NCBI RefSeq assembly: GCF_024623455.1
Contig: NZ_JANIPJ010000001.1
Location: forward strand, 372,001-436,000
DNA length: 64,000 bases
Source of the DNA: Paenibacillus soyae
GTDB taxonomy: Bacteria; Bacillota; Bacilli; Paenibacillales; Paenibacillaceae
Direction of reading: 5' to 3'
In this document: piece by piece, positions 1 through 11,800 of the stretch
How the letters are laid out: each line of letters opens with the position of its first letter
Numbering within the stretch: the first letter of the stretch is position 1
The notes under the pieces: generated by a model
Seen by the model: the letters and a program-made list of their open reading frames with translations, nothing else
Database searches by the model: none
What the model was told of the DNA's origin: nothing
Program-made: the position numbers and the translations under genes

Positions 1-13
1 AACTGATACATGA

Positions 14-1765
14 TTATTCAGCTCCTCTTGGTTGATTTTGGTCCGAATCGGGCCACTCCAGCTGCACGCTCACGCCGCCCTCGGGGCGCAAGCGGAACCT
101 TATAGACGCCTCCGGTCCGAACTGGAACAGCATGCGCTGCCGAATATTCCACAGCGCGCAGCCCGTGTTGTCGTCCGGCGTATTCATGAGGTCGCGTTCC
201 AGCTTCTGCAGCGCCTCATCGGTCATTCCTACGCCGTTGTCCTCGATGACGAGCGTATTCCAGCCTCCCGCCATAGTCCCCGTAATGGTAATAAGACCGT
301 CTCCATCAAAGCGTTCAATGCCGTGCAGGACGGCGTTTTCGGCGATCGGCTGCAGCAGCAGCCGGGGGATCTCGAGCTCGAGCATGGCCTCCGGCACGTC
401 GATGGCGTAATTCAAATGCTGAATGTGAAAGCGTTGAATTTCGAGATAGCTCTCGAGCAGCTGCAGCTCCTCCTTCAGCGTGGCTGTCAGCTTCTCGACC
501 CGCGTCGTATAGCGGTAATATTTGGACAGATGCATGCTCATCGTCATGACGGATTCCTTCTTATCGAGTCTCGCCAGGCTTCGGATCAAGGCGAAGCAGT
601 TGTACAGGAAGTGGGGATTAATCTGCGATTGCAGCTGCTTGACGTTCGCTTCGCGGCGTCTAAGCTCCTCCACGTACACTTTGCCGATGAGCCGCTCGGT
701 TTCCGCCGCCATGTCGTTGAAGCGTTCGAACAGATATCCGAATTCGTTTTTCGGATTCACGGTAATCCGCGCCGCGTAATTCCCTTCCTGAAGCCGCTTG
801 ACGTTGCGAATCAGCAGACCGATCGGCCGCTGCACGTTCCGGTACAGCAGGTAGCCCGCGAGCAGGCTCATGATAAGGAGCAGGGCCACCGAGCCGTAGA
901 ACAGCACCTGGCTTTTCACGATGGGCTGAAGCACGTCTTCGATCGGCATGTAATCGACGAGATACCAGTTCAGCGTTTCGATGTGCGCGAACGTGACCAG
1001 ATAGTCGCTGTCGTCGATTTTGACGATTTGGTTGCTCGATTTCGGATGCAGCTCGGAGGATTGGATCAAGCCGCCGATAGCGGCGATCATTTCTTTGTCC
1101 GCGTTTTTGTTGCGGATCGTGCGCCCTTCGGGATCCATCAGGAACGGGTCGCCTTTGCCCGTTTCCTTGAAGGCGTCGAGATCCTTGATGATATGCTCCT
1201 CCGGAAACGAAATTTCGACGATGATGCCGGCCTTCTCGAGATTCGCCAGCTTGCTCTTCGGCTTCACGATATGACGGACGAAGCGCTGCTGCTTGAAGTT
1301 CTGGATCGTCATTTCCTCGTATCTCCAAGTCGGAGCGAGAAGGCTCTTGACCGTGTCGAGGTTGTAGGTCAGATATGTATTCGTGGACACGAACTCTTGG
1401 TTCTCCGGCGCGAGAATGCTGTACTGCGTGTCCCAGCGCTGGGATACGTTCAGAAGGCGGAGACGCTCCATAATGCGGAGTCTCTCGTCATTCCGTTCGT
1501 AGGCGCTTTCGATCAGATGCAGCGTCTGCAGCTGCTGGATATGGATATCCTCGCTGAGCAGGAAGCCGAGGGAGGAGAGCGTCGTGACGCTTTTGTCGAT
1601 TTCGCTGGCCAGATAGGTAATGTCCTTCTGTTTGAGCGAATGCATCTCTTCCTTGATGACTTGAATGCTCGTACGAATTGAAAGCGTATACAATAAAATA
1701 ATGGGAATTAATAGCAAAATGATCAGTGTCATGATTTTCGCAAAAGTGTTTTCTCTTAACCGCAT
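14..1765 (-). CDS. YesM-family sensor histidine kinase
   Basis: Membrane sensor kinase of 583 residues that would phosphorylate a YesN-type AraC-family response regulator, expected just left of the window. An N-terminal membrane segment (about residues 9-30), a large extracellular sensor region, a second membrane segment (about 290-315) and a HAMP linker precede a His_kinase domain with the motif INPHFLYN (phospho-acceptor His385) and a HATPase domain with an ENAVLHG N-box and an EDNGVGM G-box. Translation is placed at MRLRENTF because a GGAG site lies just before it; the 22 codons upstream have no ribosome site. The gene is divergent from a sugar ABC transporter, the usual arrangement for kinases controlling polysaccharide uptake. 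The inducer is not deducible; beta-glucan oligosaccharides are an inference from the neighbouring GH16 enzyme. Confidence 0.93.
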   Translation of the reverse strand: MRLRENTFAKIMTLIILLLIPIILLYTLSIRTSIQVIKEEMHSLKQKDITYLASEIDKSVTTLSSLGFLLSEDIHIQQLQTLHLIESAYERNDERLRIMERLRLLNVSQRWDTQYSILAPENQEFVSTNTYLTYNLDTVKSLLAPTWRYEEMTIQNFKQQRFVRHIVKPKSKLANLEKAGIIVEISFPEEHIIKDLDAFKETGKGDPFLMDPEGRTIRNKNADKEMIAAIGGLIQSSELHPKSSNQIVKIDDSDYLVTFAHIETLNWYLVDYMPIEDVLQPIVKSQVLFYGSVALLLIMSLLAGYLLYRNVQRPIGLLIRNVKRLQEGNYAARITVNPKNEFGYLFERFNDMAAETERLIGKVYVEELRRREANVKQLQSQINPHFLYNCFALIRSLARLDKKESVMTMSMHLSKYYRYTTRVEKLTATLKEELQLLESYLEIQRFHIQHLNYAIDVPEAMLELEIPRLLLQPIAENAVLHGIERFDGDGLITITGTMAGGWNTLVIEDNGVGMTDEALQKLERDLMNTPDDNTGCALWNIRQRMLFQFGPEASIRFRLRPEGGVSVQLEWPDSDQNQPRGAE

Positions 1766-1932
1766 GGGGCTCCTCGCTCTCGGATAGGGATGAAAAGGAA
1801 GCAGAAAACAAAGAAATTGGCATGCTTCCAAAGAACGTGGTCTATAAGCACAGGAGAGAGTGCTGATAAAATCATGATACAGGAGAGAACTGAAATTACA
1901 ACTGCATTTTTTTGAAAGGGGGCGGATACACA

Positions 1933-2886
1933 GTGGAAAGCGCGATCAACGAACCGCTGCAGCCGCATACGAAAATTAAGCAAGCACAGCGCAGCAAAGA
2001 GAAGCTGAGCCGAACCTGGCCTCTGCATCTTATGCTCCTGCCGGCAGCCATTGTGACGCTTATATTCGCGTACGTGCCGATGGGCGGGCTTGTCATGGCG
2101 TTCCAGGATTTCAAGCCGAAGGACGGCATATTCGGCTCCGAGTTCATCGGACTCGAGCATTTCCGGTTTATGTTCGAATACCCGGACAGCAAGGAGGTCA
2201 TCTGGAACACGCTGATCATTTCCGGGTTGAAAATTATATTCGGGCTTATCGTGCCGTTTGTATTCGCGATACTGCTGAACGAGATTCGGAAAATGCTTTT
2301 TAAGCGGGTCGTTCAGACTTTGGTCTATCTGCCGCATTTTATATCCTGGGTTATTCTCGGCGCCATACTGACCGATATGCTCGGCAGCAAAGGCATCGTG
2401 AACACGACGCTGAACGCGCTCGGCATGGAGACGATTCCGTGGCTCGCGGACGGAGACTGGTTCCGGTTCACCGTTGTCGTCAGCGACATCTGGCAAAATT
2501 TCGGCTTCAACACGATCGTATTCCTGGCCGCGCTCGCCGGAGTGAATCCTTCGCTGTACGAAGCGGCGGAAGTGGACGGGGCGAACCGCTGGAAGCAGAC
2601 GGTTCATATCACGGTGCCGGCAATGATCCCGATCGCCGTCGTCGTCGGGACGCTGTCGCTAGGCAACATTCTGAACGGCGGCTTCGACCAGATCTTCAAT
2701 CTCTACAACTCTCTCGTGTACGACAAAGGCGACATTATCGACACGTTCGTCTACCGGACGGCGATATTGAACGGGCAGTACAGCTTCGGCACGGCCGTCG
2801 GACTGTTCAAGTCGGTGATCGGCCTCATTCTGATCGTGTTCGCTTATCGACTGGCCTACAAATACGCCGGCTATCGCATTTTTTAA
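1933..2886 (+). CDS. Sugar ABC transporter permease, LplB/YtcP type
   Basis: Inner-membrane permease of 317 residues of the MalF-like class that imports oligosaccharides with a lipoprotein binding protein. About six membrane segments are visible, and the cytoplasmic EAA loop reads EAAEVDGANRWKQTV followed by IxxP, the ATPase docking site. A GTG start at 1933 fits the strong GAAAGGGGG site at 1914-1922; the TTG at 1912 overlaps that site and is unlikely. It is the first gene of the permease-permease-binding protein cluster. No ATPase gene is present in the cluster, so a shared MsmX-like ATPase encoded elsewhere is inferred, as is usual for this family. Confidence 0.93.
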   Translation: MESAINEPLQPHTKIKQAQRSKEKLSRTWPLHLMLLPAAIVTLIFAYVPMGGLVMAFQDFKPKDGIFGSEFIGLEHFRFMFEYPDSKEVIWNTLIISGLKIIFGLIVPFVFAILLNEIRKMLFKRVVQTLVYLPHFISWVILGAILTDMLGSKGIVNTTLNALGMETIPWLADGDWFRFTVVVSDIWQNFGFNTIVFLAALAGVNPSLYEAAEVDGANRWKQTVHITVPAMIPIAVVVGTLSLGNILNGGFDQIFNLYNSLVYDKGDIIDTFVYRTAILNGQYSFGTAVGLFKSVIGLILIVFAYRLAYKYAGYRIF

Positions 2887-2925
2887 GTTTACGCCAGAGA
2901 CGCTAGAGAAAAAGGATGGGAAAGC

Positions 2926-3804
2926 ATGTACTATAAAACGAAGGGCTACAAATTCTTTTCGGCTTGCAATTATTTGCTCCTCGGCGTGATATGCTTGACT
3001 TGCGTTCTGCCGCTGATTCACATTCTCGCGGTCAGCTTCAGCGCAAGCGCGCCGGCGAACTCCAATCTGGTCGGCCTGGTGCCGATCGGCTTTAACTTCG
3101 AGGCGTACACGAAAACGCTGAACAACGACAACTTCCACAACGCGCTTCTCGTCGGAGTGGAGCGGACCTTGCTCGGCACCGCCGTGGGCATGGGGCTGAT
3201 GACGCTAGCGGGCTATGCGTTATCCAAGGATAGCGCGGGCTTCCGGAGCCGTTCCATCTATATGTGGTTCTTCTTGTTCACCATGCTGTTCAGCGGCGGC
3301 ATCGTGCCGTCCTACATGCTGATCCGCAACCTGGACATGATGAACTCGATTTGGGCGCTCGTGCTCCCGCTCGCGATCAACGTCTTCAACATGGTGCTGA
3401 TGATGAACTTCTTCCGCGCCGTGCCGAAGGAGCTGGAGGAGGCTTCGCTTATCGACGGCGCCGGGCAATTCCGGACGCTCGTCAGCATTTATTTGCCGGT
3501 GTCCATGCCGGCGATCGCGACGATCTCCTTGTTCACGATGGTCATGCATTGGAACTCATGGTTTGACGGACTATTATTTATTACCGATTATCGTAAATAT
3601 CCGTTATCTACCTTTTTGCAAACGATTATCGTGCAGCAGGACTTCAACAAAATCAATCCCGACGTCAACGAGCTGAAGAACATATCCCAGCGTACCGTCA
3701 AATCGGCCCAGATCTTTATCGGAACGCTGCCGATCCTGCTTGTTTATCCGTTCCTGCAGCGCTATTTCGTCAAAGGCATTATTCTCGGGGCCGTCAAAGA
3801 ATAG
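2926..3804 (+). CDS. Sugar ABC transporter permease, LplC/YtcP type
   Basis: Second permease of the importer, 292 residues, MalG-like. It begins with a hydrophobic helix near residue 11, carries about six membrane segments, and has the EAA loop EASLIDGAGQFRTLV. The C-terminus ends FVKGIILGAVKE, typical of this family. It lies 39 bp after the first permease with a GGATGGGAAAG site before the ATG, so the two are almost certainly co-transcribed and form a heterodimeric channel. Substrate specificity cannot be read from the sequence; the adjacent GH16 surface enzyme suggests beta-1,3/1,4-glucan oligomers. Confidence 0.94.
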   Translation: MYYKTKGYKFFSACNYLLLGVICLTCVLPLIHILAVSFSASAPANSNLVGLVPIGFNFEAYTKTLNNDNFHNALLVGVERTLLGTAVGMGLMTLAGYALSKDSAGFRSRSIYMWFFLFTMLFSGGIVPSYMLIRNLDMMNSIWALVLPLAINVFNMVLMMNFFRAVPKELEEASLIDGAGQFRTLVSIYLPVSMPAIATISLFTMVMHWNSWFDGLLFITDYRKYPLSTFLQTIIVQQDFNKINPDVNELKNISQRTVKSAQIFIGTLPILLVYPFLQRYFVKGIILGAVKE

Positions 3805-3933
3805 GCGACAAAATGGCATCAATGACAAAAAAGTGGTCTTTCACGCTTGCAAGCCTGCTATTATGATTAATTCATAACGATATTGAAAAATTCGTTATTA
3901 ATAACATTATTTAACTTACTGGGGGTAATCAGA

Positions 3934-5670
3934 ATGAAAAAGTGGCTGTCAGTGCTGCTCACGCTTTCGTTCGCGGTCACGATCGCGGCCTGCTCGGGCA
4001 ACAATAACGGCAACAACTCGGCGGCTCCAAGCAACAACGCAGGCTCGAACGGAGGCGCAACCGCTACCGCCGACGCGGGCGGCGAAGAAGGGTTCGTGAA
4101 CGGCAAGTACACGACGCCTATTACGCTTACGACCGTTTGGGGCCTCAACGAGAACGGATCGGTATTCAAGGAAGGCGAAAGCATCGAAGATAACGTTCAT
4201 ACCCGTCTGATCAAAGAACGCCTCGGCATCGAACTGAAATATAATTGGGTGGTCACGAATACGAATGACGCTTATAAGACGAAGCTTCGCTTAATGCTCT
4301 CCTCCGGAGAGGATATGCCGGACGTCGTGGCATACCGCGGCGATTTGGAGACGGTGAACATGCTGATCGACTCCGGTCAATTCATGCCGGTGGGCGAGCT
4401 GGTGGACCAATACGCCAACGAGACGTACAAGCAAGGTCTCGAGCATGATCCGGCGATCTGGCTGCCGATTACCCGCGACGGCGAGAAGATGGCGCTGCCG
4501 ATTCTCGACTACGCGTACAACGGCGATCATGTCATGTGGATCCGCCAGGACTGGCTGGAAAAGCTGGGTCTGCAGGCGCCTAAGACGATCGGCGAGCTGG
4601 AAGCCGTCATGGACGCCTTCGTCAACAAGGATCCGGACGGCAACGGTACGGCGGACACGATCGGTCTTGCTACCGGCTTCAAGAACGGCTTTAACAACTG
4701 GATGACGGACATCGGCTTCGTGTTCGGCGCGTTCGGCACGATGCCCGGACAATGGAATCTGAATGCGGAAGGCAAGCTGGAGCACGGCTCCGTGAATCCG
4801 GCTGCCAAAGATGCGCTTGCTAAGCTGAAGGAATGGATGGAGAAAGGCTACATCTCCCAGGACGCTGCGCTCTTCGACGAAGTGGCTGGCTCCGAGCTGT
4901 TCACCAAAGGAGAAGCCGGTATTATGTTCGGCCCGAACTGGCTGCCTGCATGGCCATTCCCGGATTTGAAAACGAACGTACCGGGCGCAAGCTTCAAGGC
5001 GTATCCCGTACCGGCCGGCAACGACGGCAAAATCGGCTCCGCCGGCGGCAACCCGCCGTCCAACGGCTATCTCTTCATTAACAAAGACGCCGAGCATCCG
5101 GAGGCGGTCCTGCATTACTACAACTGGTTCTTCGAGAACACGGCGAACCCGCAGCCGGGCAGCGAATTCGCGAACGGCTTCGCGGAAGGCTACGATTATG
5201 CGCTTCTGGAAGACGGCACTTTGACGGCGGATATCGCCAAATATCCGGAGTTGTTCCCTGGTCTGAAGGACAAAACGGCGCCGCCGCTGTTCTACTCGCT
5301 GACATACGAAGGCGCGCGCATTCCGACGCTCTACGCCGATACGCATGTGAAGCTGGCGGGCGGCGCTCAGCCGGAAACGCCTTACGAAAAGCAGGAATTC
5401 AATACCCGCACGAAAGAGAACATCGACGCGATGAAGGTCGTCGTCGATCAGAAGGACATCCGGATGAAGAACTACTACATGGGTCCTCTGACCGAAACCA
5501 TGCAAAGCAAAAACGAGCTTCTGAACAAGCTTCTGAACGAAACGTACAGCAAAATCGTTTACGGCCAGCAGCCGCTTGATTCCTTCGATACGATGGTCGA
5601 CAACTGGATGAAATCCGGCGGCGAACAAATTACGCAAGAAGTAAACGAGTGGTACGAGAAAGCGCAATAA
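3934..5670 (+). CDS. Extracellular solute-binding lipoprotein for the sugar ABC importer
   Basis: Lipid-anchored binding protein of 578 residues. The start at 3934 gives a classic lipoprotein signal (MKKWLSVLLTLSFAVTIAAC), with the lipobox IAAC placing the modified Cys at residue 20, followed by an Asn/Ser/Ala-rich flexible linker. The rest matches the long (about 550-residue) LplA/YtcQ-type binding proteins of Paenibacillaceae. The site GGGGGTAATC precedes the ATG. It follows the two permeases after 129 bp, a gap that contains a possible weak promoter (TTTCAC 3839-3844, TATGAT 3862-3867, 17-bp spacer) that could give extra transcript for this stoichiometrically abundant component. A rho-independent terminator follows. 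Confidence 0.94.
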   Translation: MKKWLSVLLTLSFAVTIAACSGNNNGNNSAAPSNNAGSNGGATATADAGGEEGFVNGKYTTPITLTTVWGLNENGSVFKEGESIEDNVHTRLIKERLGIELKYNWVVTNTNDAYKTKLRLMLSSGEDMPDVVAYRGDLETVNMLIDSGQFMPVGELVDQYANETYKQGLEHDPAIWLPITRDGEKMALPILDYAYNGDHVMWIRQDWLEKLGLQAPKTIGELEAVMDAFVNKDPDGNGTADTIGLATGFKNGFNNWMTDIGFVFGAFGTMPGQWNLNAEGKLEHGSVNPAAKDALAKLKEWMEKGYISQDAALFDEVAGSELFTKGEAGIMFGPNWLPAWPFPDLKTNVPGASFKAYPVPAGNDGKIGSAGGNPPSNGYLFINKDAEHPEAVLHYYNWFFENTANPQPGSEFANGFAEGYDYALLEDGTLTADIAKYPELFPGLKDKTAPPLFYSLTYEGARIPTLYADTHVKLAGGAQPETPYEKQEFNTRTKENIDAMKVVVDQKDIRMKNYYMGPLTETMQSKNELLNKLLNETYSKIVYGQQPLDSFDTMVDNWMKSGGEQITQEVNEWYEKAQ

Positions 5671-5710
5671 CCATTTCAAGAGCATGATGATATAAGAACG
5701 ACAGTTCGAG

Positions 5711-5766
5711 AGCGGCCTGCCACCCTGAAAGTTTCAACACTGGACTCTTAGCGGCGGGCCGCTTTT
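5711..5766 (+). terminator. Rho-independent terminator after the binding-protein gene
   Basis: An 11-bp stem (AGCGGCCTGCC at 5711-5721 with GGCGGGCCGCT at 5753-5763, one G-U pair) is followed by TTTT. The 31-base loop contains a small inner hairpin (GAAAGTTTC). It separates the transporter genes from the GH16 gene, so the latter depends on read-through or on its own promoter. Confidence 0.8.
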
Positions 5767-5775
5767 CTTATGCGA

Positions 5776-5790
5776 ATGAAAACGATTACA
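5776..5790 (+). promoter_or_regulatory. CcpA cre site in the GH16 gene leader
   Basis: ATGAAAACGATTACA matches all specified positions of the cre consensus WTGNAANCGNWNNCW. It lies 21 bp before the GTG/ATG region of the GH16 gene start at 5812 and just after the upstream terminator. This location fits carbon catabolite repression, by CcpA, of the surface glucanase. Binding is inferred from the motif only. Confidence 0.75.
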
Positions 5791-5811
5791 TCTCGAAAGG
5801 GGTTTATTGGA

Positions 5812-8800
5812 ATGCGGAGGAGAAAAGGACTCTCCATGCTTCTCGTGACGTCGATGCTGGCCGCTATGCTGCCGACGGGCTGGGCATACGGGGCGGAAGC
5901 CAAGCCGGCTCGTGGCATGGAGGAGGCGCATTGGGGATTTTCGGATATGAAGGCATGGGTGGATCAGGGGCTAATGACGGGTTATCCGGACGGCTCGCTC
6001 CGGCCGGATGCTCCGGTGACGAGGGCGCAGTTCGCCAAGCTTCTCGGCGGCGTTTTCCGTTACGGCGCAAGCGCGGAAGCGGGCTTCACCGACGTGACCG
6101 GCGAGGAATGGTTTGCCGCGGATATTGCCAAGGCCGCCGCCGCTGGCATCATTGCGGGCTATCCGGACGGCAGCTTCAAGCCGGATGATCCCGTGAGCAG
6201 ACAGGACGCCGCGAAAATAGCGGCCGCGGCATTCAAGCTGCCTCTTCCGTCGGGAGCGGAAGCGGAGGAGACGCTATTGGCTTACGCGGATGGAGAGGAC
6301 GTCGGCGATTACGCGGCGGCTGCGTTCGCCAAGCTGACGGATGACGGCGTGCTGAAGGGCTATCCGGACGGCACGTCAAGGCCGGGCCGCAGCGTGACGC
6401 GCGCCGAAGCGGTTGCCATGCTCGGGGCGTTGTCGGGAGAGGTCGTGCAGAAGGCGGGTATTTACGAAGATCGGGTTACGGACGGCCATATCGTCGTGAA
6501 CGCCGAAGGGATCACTCTTGCGGGCGCCAAGGTGGAGGGCAACGTCTATTTGACCGCGGGAATCGGCGACGGAGACGTCACGATCTCCGGCGCGGACATC
6601 GAAGGCGTCCTGCATGTAGGCGGCGGAGGCGCGAACAGCGTCCATATCGAGGATTCGAACGTCGGGATGGTGGTCGTGGACAGGCTGGAAGGACCGGTTC
6701 GCGTCGTTCTTGAAGGCGATACGGAAGTAGAGGAGATGAGCGTGGAGAACGAGGCCGTCATCGAGGTAGAGGAAGGCGCCTCGGTTGGCCGGCTTGCGTT
6801 CCAGCCGGGCGCGGAAGGCAGCAAGCTGCAGTCGAAAGGCAAGATCGGGGAGTTGAAGGGCGATGAAGGGATCGAGGTCATTAAGCCGACTCCAAGCCCG
6901 TCCCCGGCTGTCGGCGGACCGGTCAGCACGCCGTCGCCATCCCCGACGGTTAGCCCGTCCCCGACGGATTTGCCAAGGGACGAGGGCTGGAAGCTGGTCT
7001 GGAACGATGAATTCGACGGCGAAGGCGAGAATTTGGACGATAACGGCGTCAACCTGGATAAGTGGGATTATCAGCTTGGCACGGGCTCGCAGTATGGCCT
7101 TGACGGCTGGGGCAACAACGAGGAGCAGTATTACCGCGCCGAGAATATCGCCGTCGCAGGCGGGCTGCTGACGATTACCGCGAAAGAAGAGACGCACCAA
7201 GGCAAGCCGTACACGTCCGGCCGGTTGTTCACGGAGCCGACCTTCACGCAAACCTACGGCAAATTCGAGGCGAGAATGAAGCTCCCGGCCGGCGAAGGCT
7301 TGTGGCCGGCGTTCTGGATGATGCCGGAGGATAGCGAGTATGGAGCCTGGGCCGCATCCGGCGAGATCGACATTATGGAGGCGAGAGGCCGGCTGCCGAA
7401 GGAAGTTGGCGGCACGATCCATTTCGGCCGCAACTGGCCGAATAACAAATCGACGGGCGACGAATATCATTTTGAAGGCAATGACGATATAACCGGCTTC
7501 CATGTATACGGACTGGAATGGGAGCCGGGCGAGCTGAGATGGTACGTCGACGGCGAACTCTACCAGACGGTCAACAATTGGGACAGCTGGGGAGCCGGGC
7601 AGCCGGCGAAATACGCATATCCCGCGCCGTTCGACAAACCCTTCTATATGATTCTGAACCTGGCGGTCGGCGGCAACTACGACGGCGGGAGAAAACCGCC
7701 GTCTGACCTGATGCCGGCACAGATGCAGGTGGACTACGTCCGCGTGTATGAGCTGGACGGCCAGCCGTACCGGACGCCGGCGGAACCTGCGGTGGAGGCG
7801 GAGCCGTACCCATCCGACTATAAAGAACCCGTTGACGGGAATTTTGTCTACGATGCGAATTACGAGGAGGGTTTCACGGACGTCTCGGCTGCCGGGCAAG
7901 CTCTTGATCCGGAATATTGGAACTTTGTGCATGTGGACACGTTCGCCGGAGCAGGCTCTGCAAGCGTGGAGACGCTGGACGGAGAGCGGTTCGCCAAAGC
8001 TTCGATTACGTCCGGGGGCAACGCGGCGCATGCCGTTCAGCTGATCCAGAACGTGACGCTGGGCAAAGGCAGATGGTATAAACTAAGCTTCGATGCCAAA
8101 TCGGACGCGAACCGAACGATGACCGTCAAGCTGGGCGGCGGTGAAAGCAGAGGCTGGTCCGTTTATTCCGACAGCTTGGAAGCAAGATTGGCGGGCACGG
8201 TGCAAAGCTACGCCATGACCTTCCAGATGACGAACGACACCGATACGCTTGCCCGGCTTGAGTTCAATATGGGACTAAGCACGGCGCCGGTATGGATCGG
8301 CAACGTCCGGCTGGAGGAGACGACGGCGCCGGATCCGTATTCGGAGAATGCCGTTAAGGAGCCGCTCGATAACGGCAACCATATCTATAATGGAAGCTTC
8401 GACCTTGGGCGCATGGACCGGATGACGTACTGGCAGCTTATCGAAACCGGCGCGGCGGCGGCGGACGCCTCTGTCGGCCCGGAAGCGAGAGAGCTGGAAG
8501 TGCAGGTCACGGCGCCTGGGGCGAATGCGGAAGATATCGTTCTCGTGCAGAAGGGATTAACGCTGATCGACGGTAACGAGTATAAGCTGACGTTCAGCGC
8601 CAAAGCAGAGCAATCCAGAATGATCGCCGCGGGATTACGGAAGCCGAATGGCTCGGCATATGGGGCTTCGAAATCGGTCACTCTGGGCACCGAGATGGAG
8701 GAGCATGAGCTCACCTTCTGGATTGAAGGAGGGCAGGGCGCATCGAGCCAGCTCGCATTCCTTCTCGGCGGGGTTGCCGGAGACGTGTATCTGGACGATA

Positions 8801-11800
8801 TCGTCTTGACGCGCTTGACGGACAACAATGTCGGGGACCTGCCTCTTGCCGATCAATTCCCGCTCCAAAACGGCGATTTCTCGAACGGCATGACGGAATG
8901 GAGCGAGCATGTCCAGGGACGGTACGACAATTGGGATCAGGTCACAAGATTCGCCGTTCAGGACGAAGCGATGGTCGGTACGATCTCGAGTGTCGGCAAC
9001 AACGCTTGGGATGTCATGCTGATGCAGACTGATTTCGCTCTGAAGAAGGGCCAGACCTATACGGTTACGCTAGACGCGAAGTCCTCCGTTCCTCGCGAGA
9101 CGGAAATCGTCATTGATATCCCCAATAATCGGTTGCTGTCCGAGCGGGAAGCGCTTACGACGGGCTGGCAGACGTTCAGCTACGAGCTGCCCGTGAACGC
9201 GGACGTTACGGCATCGTTCAAGCTGCTGCTCGGCAAGCTGGAGAATGCCGCGGAGCTCGGCGCTCATACGGTCACCGTCGACAATGTCAGGGTCGAGGTC
9301 AAGGATGCGCGGGCAACAGCCTTCCTTGCCGAGAACGGCTATTTCGACGACGGCATGAGCGGCTGGTCGACCCATGTGCAGGGAGACCACGATGACACGC
9401 CTTCCAGCGCAAGCTTTGCAGCCGCGGGAGGAGGAGCGAAGGCGTCTGTCGAGCATCCGGGCGTGAATCCATGGGATGTCGTCCTATTCCAGGATGCCGT
9501 AGAGCTTAAGAAAGGCAATACGTATACCGTTTCGTTCGCCGCGAGAGCGACGACACCGCGGTCAATCGATTTGTCCGTGGAGAACGGCACGTTTTTCCGC
9601 TATCTGGACAAAAGAATCCAGGTCGAGGATTATACGCGGTCGTATAGCTTCGAGTTCAAGATGATGAATGACGATACGGCCGCACTCAAGTTCCTGCTCG
9701 GCAAAATGCCTGAAGAAGGAACGTCAGCCCACGATATTTTCATTGATAACGTCCGCTTCGAGCTGAAGGGCGCGCGGGAAGCGACAGGCGAGAAGGCAAG
9801 AAGCGGCCATGATATTGGACTCGCGGCTCCGCCGGCCGTCTCGCCGGACGCTTCGGGCAACATTCTCGGCCAGCCTCTCGAGCTCACCTTCGCGCCGAAC
9901 GCGGGATGGCAATCCGCCATCACGAAGGTGTACGTAGGCGAAGCCCTGCTTGATGCGGGAGCGTATGAGGCGTCGAGCGGTAAGCTGACGATTGACTCTT
10001 CTGTTTTTGCGGCTGCGGGGACGTATGACATCGTCATTCGGGCAACGGGCTTCGAGCCGGCGTATGTGACGCAAGAGGTGCTCAGCGAATCCGAGTGGAC
10101 GCTCGTCTGGAACGACGAGTTCGACGGCTCGGGCGATAATCTCGACGCGAACGGCGTTGATCTCGACAAGTGGGCGTACCAGCAAGGCACGGGCAGCGAA
10201 TTTGGACTCGACAGCTGGGGCAACAACGAGCTGCAGTATTATACGAAGGACAATATTGCCGTCGATGACGGCAAGCTTCGGATTGAAGCGAAGAACGAGA
10301 GCATGGGCGGCAAGTCGTACACGTCGGGCAGGCTGTGGACGTCGCCGACATTCGCCAAAGCTTACGGGAAGTTCGAAGCGAGGATGAAGCTGCCGGAAGG
10401 CACCGGGCTATGGCCGGCGTTCTGGCTTATGCCGAAGGATTCGGAATACGGCGGCTGGGCTTCATCCGGCGAGATCGATATTATGGAGGCGCGCGGACGG
10501 CTTCCGCTTGAAGTAGACGGCACGATCCATTTCGGCAAGAACGCCCCGAACAACAAAGCGACCGGCTCGAAATATCAATTCCCCGAAGGCCAGGATTTTA
10601 CGGGCTATCACACGTATTCTCTGGAGTGGGAGCCGGGAGAGCTGAGATGGTACGTGGACGGACAGCTGTTCCAGACGCTTAACGATTGGCACAGCTGGGG
10701 GGCGGGGCAGCCGGACAAATACGCGTACCCGGCTCCGTTCGACAAGCCGTTCTATATCATCATGAACCTTGCGGTCGGCGGCAATTACGATGGCGGCCGG
10801 ACGCCGGAGGCTGGAGCCATTCCCGCGACGATGGAAGTCGATTACGTGCGCGTCTACGAACTGACGGGAAGGGAGTACAAGGAGCCGGTCGAACCGGCGC
10901 TCGTCAAAGAAGAGTTCCCTGCGAACGGCAAAGAACCGGTGAACGGCAATCTGATTTACGACGTTTCGTTCGAAGAAGGCATTAACGATGTAACGACCGC
11001 TGATCCCGAGATGGATCTGACGTACTGGAACTTCCTGCACGATAATGAATTCGGCGGTTCCGGCGCGGCAACGGTCGAGACGGTCGACGGCACCGACATG
11101 GCGAGGTTTGAGCTCGAGGCCGGCGGCAACGCGAATTACGCGCTGCAGCTGATTCAATATTTGACGCTGACCAAAGGCCACTACTACAAGCTTTCGTTCG
11201 ACGCGAAAGCCGAGACTAAGCGGAATATGAGCGTCAAATTCGGCGGGGACGCCAGCAGCAATTGGGCGATTTACTCCGACAATTTCGACGTAGGACTCAA
11301 GGAGTCGGTCGGCCATTACGAGTACCGCTTCCAGATGACGGGCGACACCAATCCGCTGGCGCGCCTCGAATTCAATATGGGACAGAACACGAGCGACGTG
11401 TGGATCGGCAACGTGAGAGTCGAGACGGTCGACATGCTCAGCTCGCCGGATGACCCGAAGACGCCGCTAGCTGGCGGCAATCATATCTATAACGGCACAT
11501 TCGATCTCGGCGCGATGGACCGCATGAAGTACTGGGGCGTGACCGAATCGGGAGCGGGAGCGGCGGATGCGTCGGTTGATCCAGGGGATCGCTGGCTCGC
11601 CGTGGACGTAACGAACGGCGGAGCTGGCGCGAGCGACGTCATGCTGACGCAGAAGGGGGTGCAGCTGCTTCAGAGCGATTCTTACCGTTTGAGCTTCGAC
11701 GCGCGGAGCGCCGACGGCATGCCTGTTGAAGTACGTCTGGCAAGCAAAAACGGCGCGACCATATATGCGGGACCGTTCGAAGCGGAGCTTGACGGGGAGC

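Noticed and set aside
32-1681. Long plus-strand frame opposite the histidine kinase gene
   Set aside because: Antisense shadow of a well-supported gene with no motif or ribosome site.
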